Shown: positions 18,171 to 26,444, numbered from the stretch's first letter. The stretch: DNA of 34,178 nt from an uncultured beta proteobacterium (GCA_903838565.1 CAILZB010000085.1:1-34178); one strand, 5' to 3'. Notes: generated by a model from the letters alone, not told the origin. Numbers and translations are program-made.

Positions 18171-19416
18171 ACAATGTGAAGGTTCGCACGCCGTGGCGCA
18201 GGCCGTGGCCCTGAGCCGCCCCGAAGTCATCTGCGCCTATCCGATTTCTCCGCAGACGCACATCGTCGAGGGCCTGGGCGAACTGGTGAAATCCGGCGCG
18301 CTGCAGCGTTGCGAGTTCATCAATGTCGAGTCCGAATTCGCCGCCATGAGCGTGGCCATCGGCGCCTCGGCCGCCGGAGCGCGCGCCTACACCGCCACCG
18401 CCAGCCAAGGTCTGCTGTTCATGGCCGAAGCGGTGTACAACGCCTCCGGCCTGGGCCTGCCGATCGTGATGACGGTGGCGAACCGCGCCATCGGCGCTCC
18501 CATCAACATCTGGAACGACCACACCGACAGCATGTCGATGCGCGACGCGGGCTGGCTGCAGATCTTTGCCGAGACGAATCAGGAAGCGCTGGACCTGCAC
18601 ATCCAGGCCTTTCGCATCGCCGAGGAGTTGTCGCTGCCGGTGATGGTGTGCATGGACGGCTTCATCCTGACGCATGCCTACGAGCGCGTCGACATTCCCG
18701 AGCAGGCGCAGGTGGACCGCTTCCTTCCCGCCTACGAACCGCGCCAGGTGCTGGACCCGAACGAGCCCGTGACCATCGGCGCCATGGTCGGACCCGAAGC
18801 CTTCACCGAGGTGCGCTACCTGGCACACGCCAAGCAGATGCAGGCGCTGGACCTGATTCCGCAGATCGCGCAGGAGTTCAAGCAGGTGTTCGGGCGCGAC
18901 TCCGGCGGACTCATCAAGTCCTATCGGCTGGACGACGCCGACACCATCGTCATCGCCATGGGCTCGGTGCTGGGCACCATCAAGGACACGGTCGACGACC
19001 TGCGCGAGCAGGGCGTGAAGGTCGGTGTGCTGGGCATCACGTCCTACCGGCCGTTCCCGATCCAGGCGATTCGCGACGCCAGCGCGAACGCCAAGCGCAT
19101 CGTGGTGATCGAAAAGTGTTTTGCCGTGGGCATCGGCGGCATCGTCTCGCGCGACGTGCGCAGCGCCGTGCAAAGCCGCCCGCAACCGGTGTACGCGGTC
19201 GTCGCCGGTCTGGGCGGGCGCGCCATCACCAAGGCGTCGGTGCACAAGCTGCTGCTGGACGCGATCAGTGACAAGCTGGAGCAGCTGACCTTCCTGGACC
19301 TGGACTGGGAGATCGTCAACCGGGTGCTGGAGCGCGAGAAGAAGCAGCGGCGCTCCGGCCCGATTGCCGAAGGCATCCTGCGCGACATCGGCACCGTTTC
19401 ATCGAAGATAGGCTGA
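18163..19416 (+). CDS. 2-oxoacid:acceptor oxidoreductase, alpha subunit
   Basis: This 417-residue alpha subunit supplies the pyrimidine-binding half of the TPP site. The family core is well kept: AYPISPQTHIVEGL at about 22-35, ESEFAAMSVAIGASAAGARA at about 57-76, ATASQGLLFMAEA near 81 and NRAIGAPINIWNDHTDSMSM near 108. GFILTHAYE follows near 165. The C-terminal half is the domain II region (VGVLGITSYRPFP). The NIWNDHTDS segment is of the POR/phenylglyoxylate type. The ATG at 18163 follows GGAGG and overlaps gamma; longer upstream in-frame starts lie inside gamma and are unlikely. Expected reaction: oxidative decarboxylation of a 2-oxoacid to acyl-CoA. Confidence 0.94.
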   Translation: MLKQCEGSHAVAQAVALSRPEVICAYPISPQTHIVEGLGELVKSGALQRCEFINVESEFAAMSVAIGASAAGARAYTATASQGLLFMAEAVYNASGLGLPIVMTVANRAIGAPINIWNDHTDSMSMRDAGWLQIFAETNQEALDLHIQAFRIAEELSLPVMVCMDGFILTHAYERVDIPEQAQVDRFLPAYEPRQVLDPNEPVTIGAMVGPEAFTEVRYLAHAKQMQALDLIPQIAQEFKQVFGRDSGGLIKSYRLDDADTIVIAMGSVLGTIKDTVDDLREQGVKVGVLGITSYRPFPIQAIRDASANAKRIVVIEKCFAVGIGGIVSRDVRSAVQSRPQPVYAVVAGLGGRAITKASVHKLLLDAISDKLEQLTFLDLDWEIVNRVLEREKKQRRSGPIAEGILRDIGTVSSKIG

Positions 19417-19420
19417 CACC

Positions 19421-20416
19421 ATGGAACAAACCGTCGTCAAGTTCTACCAGACCGGCACCTTCACTGTCGGCAACCGCCTGCTCGCGCCCGACCAGCGCAG
19501 CGTGCAGGCGAACGAGCAGCGCAGCAACTCGCTCAATTCGGGACACCGCGCTTGCCAGGGCTGCGGCGAGGCGCTGGGCGCGCGTTACGCCATCGATGCC
19601 GCCATGCAGGCCACGAACGGCCAGCTCATCGCCGCCAACGCCACCGGTTGCCTGGAGGTGTTCTCCACGCCTTACCCGGAAACCTCGTGGCAAATGCCCT
19701 GGATCCACTCGCTCTTTGGCAACACCGCCGCGGTGGCCACAGGGATTGCCGCGGCCATGCGCGTGAAAGGCCGTAGCGACGTGCGCGTGGTGGCGCAGGG
19801 CGGCGACGGCGGCACCACCGACATCGGCTTTGGCTGCCTCTCGGGCATGTTCGAGCGCAACGACGACGTGCTCTACATCTGCTACGACAACGAGGCCTAC
19901 ATGAACACGGGGGTGCAGCGCAGTTCGGCCACGCCGCCGGCAGCGCGCACGGCCACCACCATGCCCGTCGGGCCGCACCCGGGCAACGTGTTTGGCCAGG
20001 GCAAGAACCTGCCGCAGATTGCGATGGCGCACGAGATTCCGTACGTCGCCACCGCCACCGTGGCGGACCTGCGCGATCTGGAATACAAGGTCACCAAGGC
20101 CATGAGCATCCGCGGCGCACGCTACATCCACATCTTCGTTCCCTGCCCGCTGGGCTGGGGTGCGGCATCGCACGACACCATCCGCCTGGCACGGCTCGCA
20201 GTCGAGTCCGGCATGTTCCCGGTGTTCGAGGCCGAACGGGGTGAAGTCACGGGTCGCTCGAGCATCCGCCGGCGCGTCCCGGTCGAGGACTACCTGAGGC
20301 CGCAAAAGCGCTTCGCCCATCTGTTCGGCAAGACGCCCGACACCGAGACCATCGCGCGGCTGCAGGCCATGGCCGACCGCAACATCCGCCGCTACGCGCT
20401 GCTGGACGAGACCTGA
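19421..20416 (+). CDS. 2-oxoacid:acceptor oxidoreductase, beta (TPP-binding) subunit
   Basis: The beta subunit binds the TPP diphosphate and the proximal [4Fe-4S] cluster. The TPP motif is visible as GGDGGTTDIGFGCLSG followed by DNEAYMNTGVQRS. The cluster cysteines follow the POR pattern: ACQGCGE near 44-47, ATGCLEVF near 77 and PCPLGWG near 244. With 331 residues it is slightly longer than PorB; the extra length is an N-terminal tail of about 35 residues. It starts four bases after alpha. A 62-base gap leads to the flavoprotein gene. Closest functional analogues I know are PorB and PadI. Confidence 0.94.
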   Translation: MEQTVVKFYQTGTFTVGNRLLAPDQRSVQANEQRSNSLNSGHRACQGCGEALGARYAIDAAMQATNGQLIAANATGCLEVFSTPYPETSWQMPWIHSLFGNTAAVATGIAAAMRVKGRSDVRVVAQGGDGGTTDIGFGCLSGMFERNDDVLYICYDNEAYMNTGVQRSSATPPAARTATTMPVGPHPGNVFGQGKNLPQIAMAHEIPYVATATVADLRDLEYKVTKAMSIRGARYIHIFVPCPLGWGAASHDTIRLARLAVESGMFPVFEAERGEVTGRSSIRRRVPVEDYLRPQKRFAHLFGKTPDTETIARLQAMADRNIRRYALLDET

Positions 20417-20478
20417 TCAGTTGAGGACAGAGCACGCTCACTTCGTGTAGCTTTGGTCTGTCCCACAAGGAGACAACA

Positions 20479-22104
20479 ATGCAAAAACCCTTTGCCATCA
20501 CGCTGGACGTCGGCAGTTCGCTGGCCAACCACACCGGTTCCTGGCGCACCTCGCGCCCGGTCTACCTGAACCGGCTGCCGCCGTGCAACCACCAGTGCCC
20601 GGCGGGCGAGAACATCCAGGCCTGGCTGTTTCACGCCGAGTCGGGCGACTACGAGCAGGCCTGGCGCGTGCTGGTGCAGGACAACCCCTTCCCCGCCGTG
20701 ATGGGCCGGGTCTGCTACCACTCCTGCGAAGGCGCGTGCAACCGCGGCAAGCTGGATGCGCCGGTGGGGATCAATTCGGTCGAGCGCTTTCTGGGCGACC
20801 AGGCCGTTTCCCAAGGATGGAAATTCGCGCCTCCAGCGCCCGCAACGGGCAAAAGCATACTGGTGGTCGGGGCCGGCCCTTCCGGCCTGTCTGCGGCCTA
20901 CCACCTGGCCTGCCAGGGCCACAAGGTGACCGTGTTCGAAGCTGGCCCGCTGCCGGGCGGCATGATGCGCTTTGGCATCCCGCAATACAGGCTGCCGCGC
21001 GACGTGCTGGACGCCGAAGTGCAGCGCATCGTCGATCTGGGCGTCGTCATCCGCTACAACACCAAGGTCTCCAATGTGCTCGAGGCCAAGCTGCAGGGCG
21101 GCTTTGATGCGGTGTTCCTGGCCGTGGGCGCACACATCGCCAAGCGCGCCTACATCCCCGCCGGCGACTCGGCCAAGGTGCTGGACGCGGTGGCGGTGCT
21201 GCGCTCCATGGAGGGCGAGGACAAGCCCATGCTGGGGCGCAAGGTCGTGATCTACGGCGGGGGCAACACGGCGATCGACGTGGCGCGCACCGCCAAACGC
21301 CTGGGTGCGACCGAGTCCATCATCGTCTACCGGCGCAACCGCGAGAAGATGCCGGCACACGACTTCGAGGTCGAGGAAGCGCTGCAGGAAGGCGTGATGA
21401 TCAAGTGGCTCTCCACCATCAAGCAGGCGGGCGAGTCGTCGATCACCGTGGAGAAGATGGCGCTGGACGAAAAAGGCTTTCCGCAGCCCACGGGCGAGTT
21501 CGAAACGCTCGAGGCCGACTCGGTGGTGCTGGCGCTGGGCCAGGACGTGGACCTGTCGCTGATCGAGGGCGTTCCCGGGCTCACGGTGGAGGACGGCGTG
21601 GTCCAGGTGAATCCGCAGATGATGACCGGGCACGCCGGCATTTTCGCCGGCGGCGACATGGTGCCGGCGGAGCGCAACGTGACGGTGGCGATCGGCCACG
21701 GCAAGAAGGCCGCGCGCAACATCGACGCCTGGCTGCGCGGCGAGCTCTACCGGCCGGCGGCCAAGTCCGAGGTCGCGGGCTTTGACAAGCTCAACCCCTG
21801 GTATTACAGCGACGCGCCCAAGACGGTGCGCCCCATGCTCGACATCGCGCGGCGCCAATCCACATTCGAGGAAGTGCAGGGCGGCCTCGATGAAGGCACG
21901 GCGCTGTTCGAGGCGCGGCGCTGCCTGTCATGTGGCAACTGCTTCGAGTGCGACAACTGCTATGGCGTGTGCCCCGACAACGCCGTCATCAAGCTGGGCC
22001 CGGGCAAGGGCTTCGACTTCAACTACGACTACTGCAAGGGCTGCGGTATCTGCGTGGCGGAATGCCCCTGCGGCGCCATCAAGATGGTGGCCGAAGACAT
22101 CTGA
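20479..22104 (+). CDS. GltD-like FAD/NAD(P) oxidoreductase fused to 2x[4Fe-4S] ferredoxin
   Basis: This 541-residue protein should pass electrons between the oxidoreductase core and NAD(P). The N-terminal cysteine region (CNHQCPAGENIQ near 35 and CYHSCEGACNRG near 78) is the iron-sulfur domain of GltD-type proteins. The FAD site is VVGAGPSGLSAAYHL near 130, and the NAD(P) site is GGGNTAIDVARTAKRLG near 256. The C-terminus carries two ferredoxin motifs, C488-x2-C491-x2-C494-x3-C498P and C519-x2-C522-x2-C525-x3-C529P, plus extra cysteines C482 and C485. No separate ferredoxin (delta) gene is in the operon, so the fusion likely supplies it. AAGGAGA precedes the ATG. PadH is the nearest named relative. 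Confidence 0.92.
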   Translation: MQKPFAITLDVGSSLANHTGSWRTSRPVYLNRLPPCNHQCPAGENIQAWLFHAESGDYEQAWRVLVQDNPFPAVMGRVCYHSCEGACNRGKLDAPVGINSVERFLGDQAVSQGWKFAPPAPATGKSILVVGAGPSGLSAAYHLACQGHKVTVFEAGPLPGGMMRFGIPQYRLPRDVLDAEVQRIVDLGVVIRYNTKVSNVLEAKLQGGFDAVFLAVGAHIAKRAYIPAGDSAKVLDAVAVLRSMEGEDKPMLGRKVVIYGGGNTAIDVARTAKRLGATESIIVYRRNREKMPAHDFEVEEALQEGVMIKWLSTIKQAGESSITVEKMALDEKGFPQPTGEFETLEADSVVLALGQDVDLSLIEGVPGLTVEDGVVQVNPQMMTGHAGIFAGGDMVPAERNVTVAIGHGKKAARNIDAWLRGELYRPAAKSEVAGFDKLNPWYYSDAPKTVRPMLDIARRQSTFEEVQGGLDEGTALFEARRCLSCGNCFECDNCYGVCPDNAVIKLGPGKGFDFNYDYCKGCGICVAECPCGAIKMVAEDI

Positions 22105-22119
22105 ACGCAGCGCATCAAA

Positions 22120-22530
22120 TCACGCCACGCCGCGCCGGGTCGAAGGCTCGGGTCCCGGGCCGATGACCACATCGAGCAGCAGCCCGAGCTCCCGGTCCTG
22201 CGTCAGCGTCTTGAGCACCTCATCCACCATCTCCTGGAACCGGGCTTCGTTGATCAAATGCTCTCCGAGTCCTGCGACCAGGATCTGCTCAATGAAGGCG
22301 CGCTTGAGCAGGTGCTGGTTGCTCACTCCGGCATTGCGCAAGGTCGCCAGTCTTGCCGAGAGCACCTTGCTCAAATCCTTCTTGCTCGAGCGTGACGCGC
22401 GCGCGCCCTGTGCCGCACTGGCTGCAGCCTGAGCGGCGCCCGCGGGTCTTTCCTTGCCCGCGCGCGACAGCAGCTGCTGTCGCAGCAGCTGCACCACCTG
22501 ATTCAAACGGGAAACCGAATCGGTCTGCAT
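22120..22530 (-). CDS. Hypothetical protein (136 aa)
   Basis: I do not recognise this protein. It has an N-terminal helical segment (residues 1-25), an Ala/Gly/Arg/Lys-rich linker at about 26-52, and a helical C-terminal region (about 55-125) with regular hydrophobic spacing ending in a Pro/Arg tail. No signal peptide, membrane helix or cysteine motif is visible, so a cytoplasmic helper or adaptor protein is likely. It lies 15 bases after the reading frame that continues the FimV-like gene, same strand, and is probably co-transcribed with it. It converges on the oxidoreductase operon with only 15 bases between them. Confidence 0.6.
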   Translation of the reverse strand: MQTDSVSRLNQVVQLLRQQLLSRAGKERPAGAAQAAASAAQGARASRSSKKDLSKVLSARLATLRNAGVSNQHLLKRAFIEQILVAGLGEHLINEARFQEMVDEVLKTLTQDRELGLLLDVVIGPGPEPSTRRGVA

Positions 22531-22545
22531 CGTCCGGGATCCGGA

Positions 22546-22800
22546 TCAATGCCGGGTGGGGTGGGTGGGATCCGCAGCGGCGTCGAACGCCTGCGCCTGC
22601 GGGCTGTTGTCCTCGTAGTCGCGCATGAGCAGATGGGTGTGGCTTTCGCTGGCCGCCTGCTGCTGGTTGATCTTCATTTGCTCCAGCGTCTTGTCCACCA
22701 GCAACTGCATGTCGTGGTTCAGGAAGTCATTTTCCCGGTTGGCAGCGATGCCCTGCTGCAGCCACTGGACGGTTGCCGCCCTTGCGAGGGCCGTGTCAAT
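22546..22800 (-). pseudogene. Out-of-frame C-terminal segment of the FimV-like gene
   Basis: From ATT at 22800 to the stop at 22546 this frame encodes 84 plausible residues (RAATVQWLQQGIAANREN, then a helical HDMQLLVDKTLEQMK segment). It has no ATG or GTG before NHDM, and upstream it is only a shadow of the FimV-like frame. The FimV-like stop (TGA 22796-22798) overlaps its first codons, and the two frames differ by +1. The simplest reading is one gene broken by a single-base insertion (or two-base deletion) around 22800, or by a sequencing error. Alternatives are an ATT start or programmed frameshifting. Confidence 0.6.
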
Positions 22801-24094
22801 GCGCTGTGGGTGCCGGCGATTTGGGCGAAACTTCACCTGCTTCGGGGAGTCCCTCGGGCTCATGCAGGTTGTTGAAATCGAAATCAAGCTCGGCGATTTC
22901 CATTGGTGCGGCCGCCTTGGCAGTGGGCGGATTCGGATTTGGATGCGGGTAGTCCAGCAGATGGGCGAGATCCACCGTGAGGGCCTTCTTCGCCGGTAGC
23001 TTGGCATCCAACCGATCCAGCTCCATCCACTGCGCCTCCTCCCGCAAAGCCGCCGCTGCGGCCTCCATGGCGGCCGCGTCGGGTGCTGAAGGGCTGGTCA
23101 CTGCGTTGACTGACGGCGCAGCCCCGACGGCCTGTGTCGGGTGCGGTCCACTCCACCACTTTGCGCTCTCCATCCGAAAACGGCGTTCCCGTCGCCAAAG
23201 CAAGATCAAGCCCGCCAGACTGAGTCCCAGCGCACCGGTCAAACCATAGACCCATTCTCTGGAAAAGCGGTCGGTTTGGGCTTTCTGCAGTCGGGCCTGC
23301 AAATCGGTCAGACTCGCCTGCGTCTTGGTCGCGGATGCGCGCAATGCCATCAAATCCGCCTCCAGCGCCTGCATCTTTTTCAGGGCGAGCAATGCTTCGG
23401 CGGGCGGCGGGGGTGCTTCCACCACTGCGGTCGGTGGCGCAACCGCTTGCCAGTCTGCACTGTCGAGCTTCAATCGCGGCCGGGCACTTGACTGTGCCTC
23501 CTTGCGCCTGGACGCTGGCACAGACGCCTTTCGGAGCGCATGTTTCACAGTGACGTCGGGGCGCGCGCCATCCGGTGCATGCGGACGGGTTCTTTCTGGC
23601 GCCGGCACGGCAGCCTCCGGTCGGGCAGCGGCAACATCGGTCTTCACGGTCGCCGCGGTCGGGGTGACCAGGGGCACGGCAGCCAGCGCCGAGGCGTCGG
23701 GGAAATCGGCCAGCATCACATAGTGCCGAGCGGTCTTCTGGCCGCAGGTCGCATGCAGATTGACGCTGACGATGGGCTCGTCCACGATCGCCGCTGAGGT
23801 GATTCGAACCAGGGCGATGTCCGGCGCAGCCGTCGCCTGCGCTAGCGCTCGCACCTGACGGGCATTCTGGCGTGTCTCGCCATGAAATACTTCCGCTTCA
23901 AAGCAGAGTGCCGACGGATCCTGGTCGTCGTCCATCCTGACCTGCACGGACAAGTCCAGGGGCTGACCGATGATTGCCAGGCCACGCACATCACCCAGTG
24001 TCAAAGCGTCGACGGGGAGGGAAGAAAGAAACAGTGCCAATCCGACGATGGCATAACGACGTATCAACGAAACGCTCCTGGTTGGCTGCGACAA
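22796..24094 (-). CDS. FimV/TspA-like membrane protein, likely frameshifted
   Basis: This 432-residue product has a signal peptide (hydrophobic 14-27, cleavage near VDA at 30) and a FimV-type periplasmic start (LTLGDVRGLAIIGQPLDLSV) with Cys64 and Cys117 probably disulfide-bonded. A Pro/Ala/Arg-rich linker follows at about 140-235, a coiled coil at about 235-275, one membrane helix at 281-300 and a cytoplasmic tail. FimV proteins organise polar type IV pilus and secretion assemblies through the peptidoglycan, but this is far shorter than FimV and no LysM domain was recognised. The ORF ends at 22796, but the next frame continues with credible coding sequence. It is downstream of the tRNA-Arg terminator. 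Confidence 0.75.
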   Translation of the reverse strand: MSQPTRSVSLIRRYAIVGLALFLSSLPVDALTLGDVRGLAIIGQPLDLSVQVRMDDDQDPSALCFEAEVFHGETRQNARQVRALAQATAAPDIALVRITSAAIVDEPIVSVNLHATCGQKTARHYVMLADFPDASALAAVPLVTPTAATVKTDVAAARPEAAVPAPERTRPHAPDGARPDVTVKHALRKASVPASRRKEAQSSARPRLKLDSADWQAVAPPTAVVEAPPPPAEALLALKKMQALEADLMALRASATKTQASLTDLQARLQKAQTDRFSREWVYGLTGALGLSLAGLILLWRRERRFRMESAKWWSGPHPTQAVGAAPSVNAVTSPSAPDAAAMEAAAAALREEAQWMELDRLDAKLPAKKALTVDLAHLLDYPHPNPNPPTAKAAAPMEIAELDFDFNNLHEPEGLPEAGEVSPKSPAPTAH

Positions 24095-24167
24095 GGCTGC
24101 GGCCGCAAGTCGGTTCTGGACGCGCCGTGCTCAAGCACAACGGGAGTTCACGCAAGGCGATTGCCCA

Positions 24168-24205
24168 AGAAAAAAGGCTTAGCACGGATGAATGTGCTAA
24201 GCCTT
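24168..24205 (-). terminator. Rho-independent terminator after tRNA-Arg
   Basis: A perfect 12-bp stem (AAGGCTTAGCAC at 24174-24185 with GTGCTAAGCCTT at 24194-24205) is followed, reading leftward, by a T run at 24170-24175. It lies nine bases beyond the tRNA-Arg CCA end and insulates the FimV-like gene from upstream transcription. Confidence 0.9.
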
Positions 24206-24213
24206 GTCCCGTT

Positions 24214-24290
24214 TGGTGCGGCTGGCAGGAATTGAACCCACGACCCCTTGGTTCGTAGCCAAGTACTCTATCCAACTGAGCTACAGCCGC
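24214..24290 (-). tRNA. tRNA-Arg (anticodon ACG)
   Basis: This 77-base gene has acceptor arms GCGGCTG/CAGCCGC with an encoded CCA end, D arm AGCTCAGTTGGATAGAG, anticodon stem CTTGG/CCAAG around CTACGAA (anticodon ACG) and T arm GGGTTCAATTCC. ACG is normally edited to ICG to read CGU, CGC and CGA. It has its own terminator and an upstream TATAAT at 24301-24306. Confidence 0.97.
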
Positions 24291-24300
24291 GAAGACCCAG

Positions 24301-24306
24301 ATTATA
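24301..24306 (-). promoter_or_regulatory. -10 element for tRNA-Arg
   Basis: Reading leftward, a perfect TATAAT ends 11 bases before the tRNA-Arg 5' end, which places transcription start a few bases upstream of it. No good -35 hexamer is at the usual distance. An A-run/T-run tract lies immediately upstream. Confidence 0.5.
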
Positions 24307-24350
24307 GCAGCAGTTTTTTTGGCGCCTGATTCGTCTGCACTGACAAAAGT

Positions 24351-25601
24351 TCAACTGTAGCTGCGCGCGTCCTCGATCACCTTGCCGTCGTTAGGGAGCG
24401 AGCCCGGGCTGACCAGCAGCACGTCGCCGCGCAGCTTCGTGACGTCGCGGATCGCCTCGCCAATCTTGGCGGCCAGCGCGTCGGACCCGCTGCAAGAGGT
24501 CTCGACCTTGAGCGTCATGGCGTCGTTCGCCATCTCGCCCGTCACCACCAGGCGCGCGCGCGCCACTTCGGGGAAGCGTTTGACGATGTCGGCCACCTGT
24601 CCCGGGTGCACGAACATGCCGCGGATCTTGGTGGTCTGGTCGGCGCGCCCCATCCAGCCCTTGATGCGCGCATTGGTGCGGCCTGTGGGGCAGGGGCCCG
24701 CCAGCACCGCCGACATGTCGCCCGTGCCAAAGCGGATCAGCGGATAGGCCGGATTCAAGCTGGTGACCACGAGTTCGCCCACTTCGCCTTCAGGCACGGG
24801 GTCGCCGGTGCCGGGTCGCACGATCTCGACGATCACGCCCTCGTCCAGCACCAGGCCTTCACGCGCCGAGGTTTCATAGGCGATCAGTCCCACGTCGGCT
24901 GTGGCGTAGCACTGGTAGCCCTGGATGCCGTGCTGCGCGAACCAGTCGCGCAGGCTGGGCGGATACGCCTCGCCGCCGAACATGGCCTTGGTGACGCTGG
25001 GCAGGGCCACGCCCATAGCCGCAGCTTTCTCGACGATGATTTTGAGGAAGCTGGGCGTGCCGATGTAACCTGCGGGGCGCAACTCGGCCATGGCCTGCAC
25101 CTGCTGCTCGGTCTGTCCGGTGCCGCCGGCGAAGACGGTGCAGCCCAGCGCGTGCGCGCCCGTTTCCATCATGGAACCGGCCGGAACAAAGTGGTAGCTG
25201 AAGCAGTTGTGAATCAGCTCGCCGGGACGAAAGCCCGCCGCAAATATCGCCCGCGCCATGCGCCAGTAGTCGCTCGCCTTGCCTTCGGGCTCATAGATCG
25301 GACCGGGACTGGAGAAAACGCGCGGCATGTGCGCGCCAAAACGCACGGCGCTGAAACCGCCAAACACGTCGCGCTCGCGCTGCGCCTGTTGACGTTCATG
25401 CAGATCGGTCTTGCGCGTCACCGGCAAACGCGAGAGCGCCGCGCGACTGGTGACCGTGGCCGAATCCACGTCCTGCAGAATTTCCGCGAAGGCTGCCGAG
25501 GCCGAGCGCGCATGCGCCACCTGCTGCGGCAACGCCTGCATCAACTCGGCTTCGCGCACTTGGGGTGAACGTGTTTCCAGCGTGTCGTAAAAATGGATCA
25601 T
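24351..25601 (-). CDS. PaaK-family (phenylacetate-CoA ligase-like) adenylate enzyme
   Basis: This 416-residue ANL-superfamily protein resembles phenylacetate-CoA ligase. GGEAYPPSLRDWF near 221, the YATADVGLIAYE segment near 243, IRFGTGDMSAVL near 307 and GRADQTTKIRGMFVHPGQ near 333 match PaaK landmarks. The usual Ser/Thr-Gly P-loop (TSGTTG-x-P) is replaced by FSSPGPIYEPEG at about 96-107. It may therefore handle ATP differently, act on a different acid, or have lost adenylation. It is the last gene of the ligase-livGHMKF operon, 19 bases after livF. The natural substrate is unknown; a phenylacetate-like or short carboxylic acid fits the family. Confidence 0.85.
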   Translation of the reverse strand: MIHFYDTLETRSPQVREAELMQALPQQVAHARSASAAFAEILQDVDSATVTSRAALSRLPVTRKTDLHERQQAQRERDVFGGFSAVRFGAHMPRVFSSPGPIYEPEGKASDYWRMARAIFAAGFRPGELIHNCFSYHFVPAGSMMETGAHALGCTVFAGGTGQTEQQVQAMAELRPAGYIGTPSFLKIIVEKAAAMGVALPSVTKAMFGGEAYPPSLRDWFAQHGIQGYQCYATADVGLIAYETSAREGLVLDEGVIVEIVRPGTGDPVPEGEVGELVVTSLNPAYPLIRFGTGDMSAVLAGPCPTGRTNARIKGWMGRADQTTKIRGMFVHPGQVADIVKRFPEVARARLVVTGEMANDAMTLKVETSCSGSDALAAKIGEAIRDVTKLRGDVLLVSPGSLPNDGKVIEDARSYS

Positions 25602-25620
25602 GGTGTCTGTTCCTATCCCT

Positions 25621-26430
25621 TCAAGCCAACCAGCGCTTGCGCCGCTTGTAGCTCTTCACATCCTTGAACGATTTGCGCTCGCCGCCGCCCACGCCGAGGT
25701 AGAACTCTTTCACGTCTTCGTTGTTCGCCAGGTCGGACGCCAGCCCGTCCATCACGACTCGGCCCGACTCCATGATGTAGCCGTAGTCCGCATATTTGAG
25801 CGCCATGTTGGTGTTCTGCTCGGCCAGCAGGAATGTCACCTTTTCCTTCACGTTGAGGTCCTGCACGATGCTGAAAACCTCTTCCACAATCTGCGGTGCC
25901 AGTCCCATGGAAGGCTCGTCCAACAGCACCATGCTCGGGTTCGTCATGAGCGCGCGGCCGATGGCGCACATCTGCTGCTCGCCGCCCGAGGTGTAGGCCG
26001 CCTGGCTGGTGCGCCTGGTCTTCAGACGCGGGAAGTAGGTGTAGACCTTCTCCAGGTTGCGCGCGAGCTCTGCCTTGTCCTTGCGGGTGTAGCCGCCGGT
26101 GAGCAGGTTCTCCTCGATCGTCAGGTGCGCGAAGCAGTGCCGCCCTTCCATCACCTGCACCACGCCGCGTTGCACCAGGTCCGCAGGCGAGAGGTTTTCG
26201 ATGCGTTCGCCACGCAATTCGATCGAGCCCTTGGTGACCTCGCCGCGCTCACCGCGCAGCAGGTTGGAAATGGCGCGCAGCGTCGTCGTCTTGCCCGCGC
26301 CGTTGCCGCCCAGGATGGCGACGATCTTGCCTTCGGGCACCTGCAGCGACACGCCCTTGAGCACCAGGATCACGTGGTTGTAGATGACCTCGATGCCGTT
26401 GACGTTGAGTACGATGTTGGGTTTTTCCAT
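25621..26430 (-). CDS. livF: Branched-chain-type ABC transporter ATP-binding protein LivF
   Basis: LivF is one of two ATPases powering a LivHMGFK-type importer. Walker A is GGNGAGKT at 41-48, the ABC signature is SGGEQQ and Walker B is MVLLDEPSMGLAP, followed by FLLAEQN. The C-terminus extends beyond E. coli LivF with a basic tail (KDVKSYKRRKRWLA) that ends near 269. It is separated from livK by about 300 bases of hairpin-rich sequence, unlike the tight spacing elsewhere in the operon. Substrates of this subfamily range from amino acids to aromatic acids, urea and amides. Confidence 0.95.
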   Translation of the reverse strand: MEKPNIVLNVNGIEVIYNHVILVLKGVSLQVPEGKIVAILGGNGAGKTTTLRAISNLLRGERGEVTKGSIELRGERIENLSPADLVQRGVVQVMEGRHCFAHLTIEENLLTGGYTRKDKAELARNLEKVYTYFPRLKTRRTSQAAYTSGGEQQMCAIGRALMTNPSMVLLDEPSMGLAPQIVEEVFSIVQDLNVKEKVTFLLAEQNTNMALKYADYGYIMESGRVVMDGLASDLANNEDVKEFYLGVGGGERKSFKDVKSYKRRKRWLA

Positions 26431-26444
26431 GATGCCTCTCTATA

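Noticed and set aside
20425..20463. Inverted repeat GGACAGA/TCTGTCC between the beta subunit and the flavoprotein genes
   Set aside because: The arms are only 7 bp with a 25-base loop, and the sequence runs into the Shine-Dalgarno region; it is too weak to call an attenuator.
22254..22262. TTGATCAA palindrome as an FNR half-site
   Set aside because: It lacks the 4-base spacer of an FNR box and lies within a coding sequence.
23991..24275. Leftward ORF over tRNA-Arg
   Set aside because: It overlaps the tRNA, its terminator and the FimV-like start; it is a known kind of artefact from translating tRNA genes.
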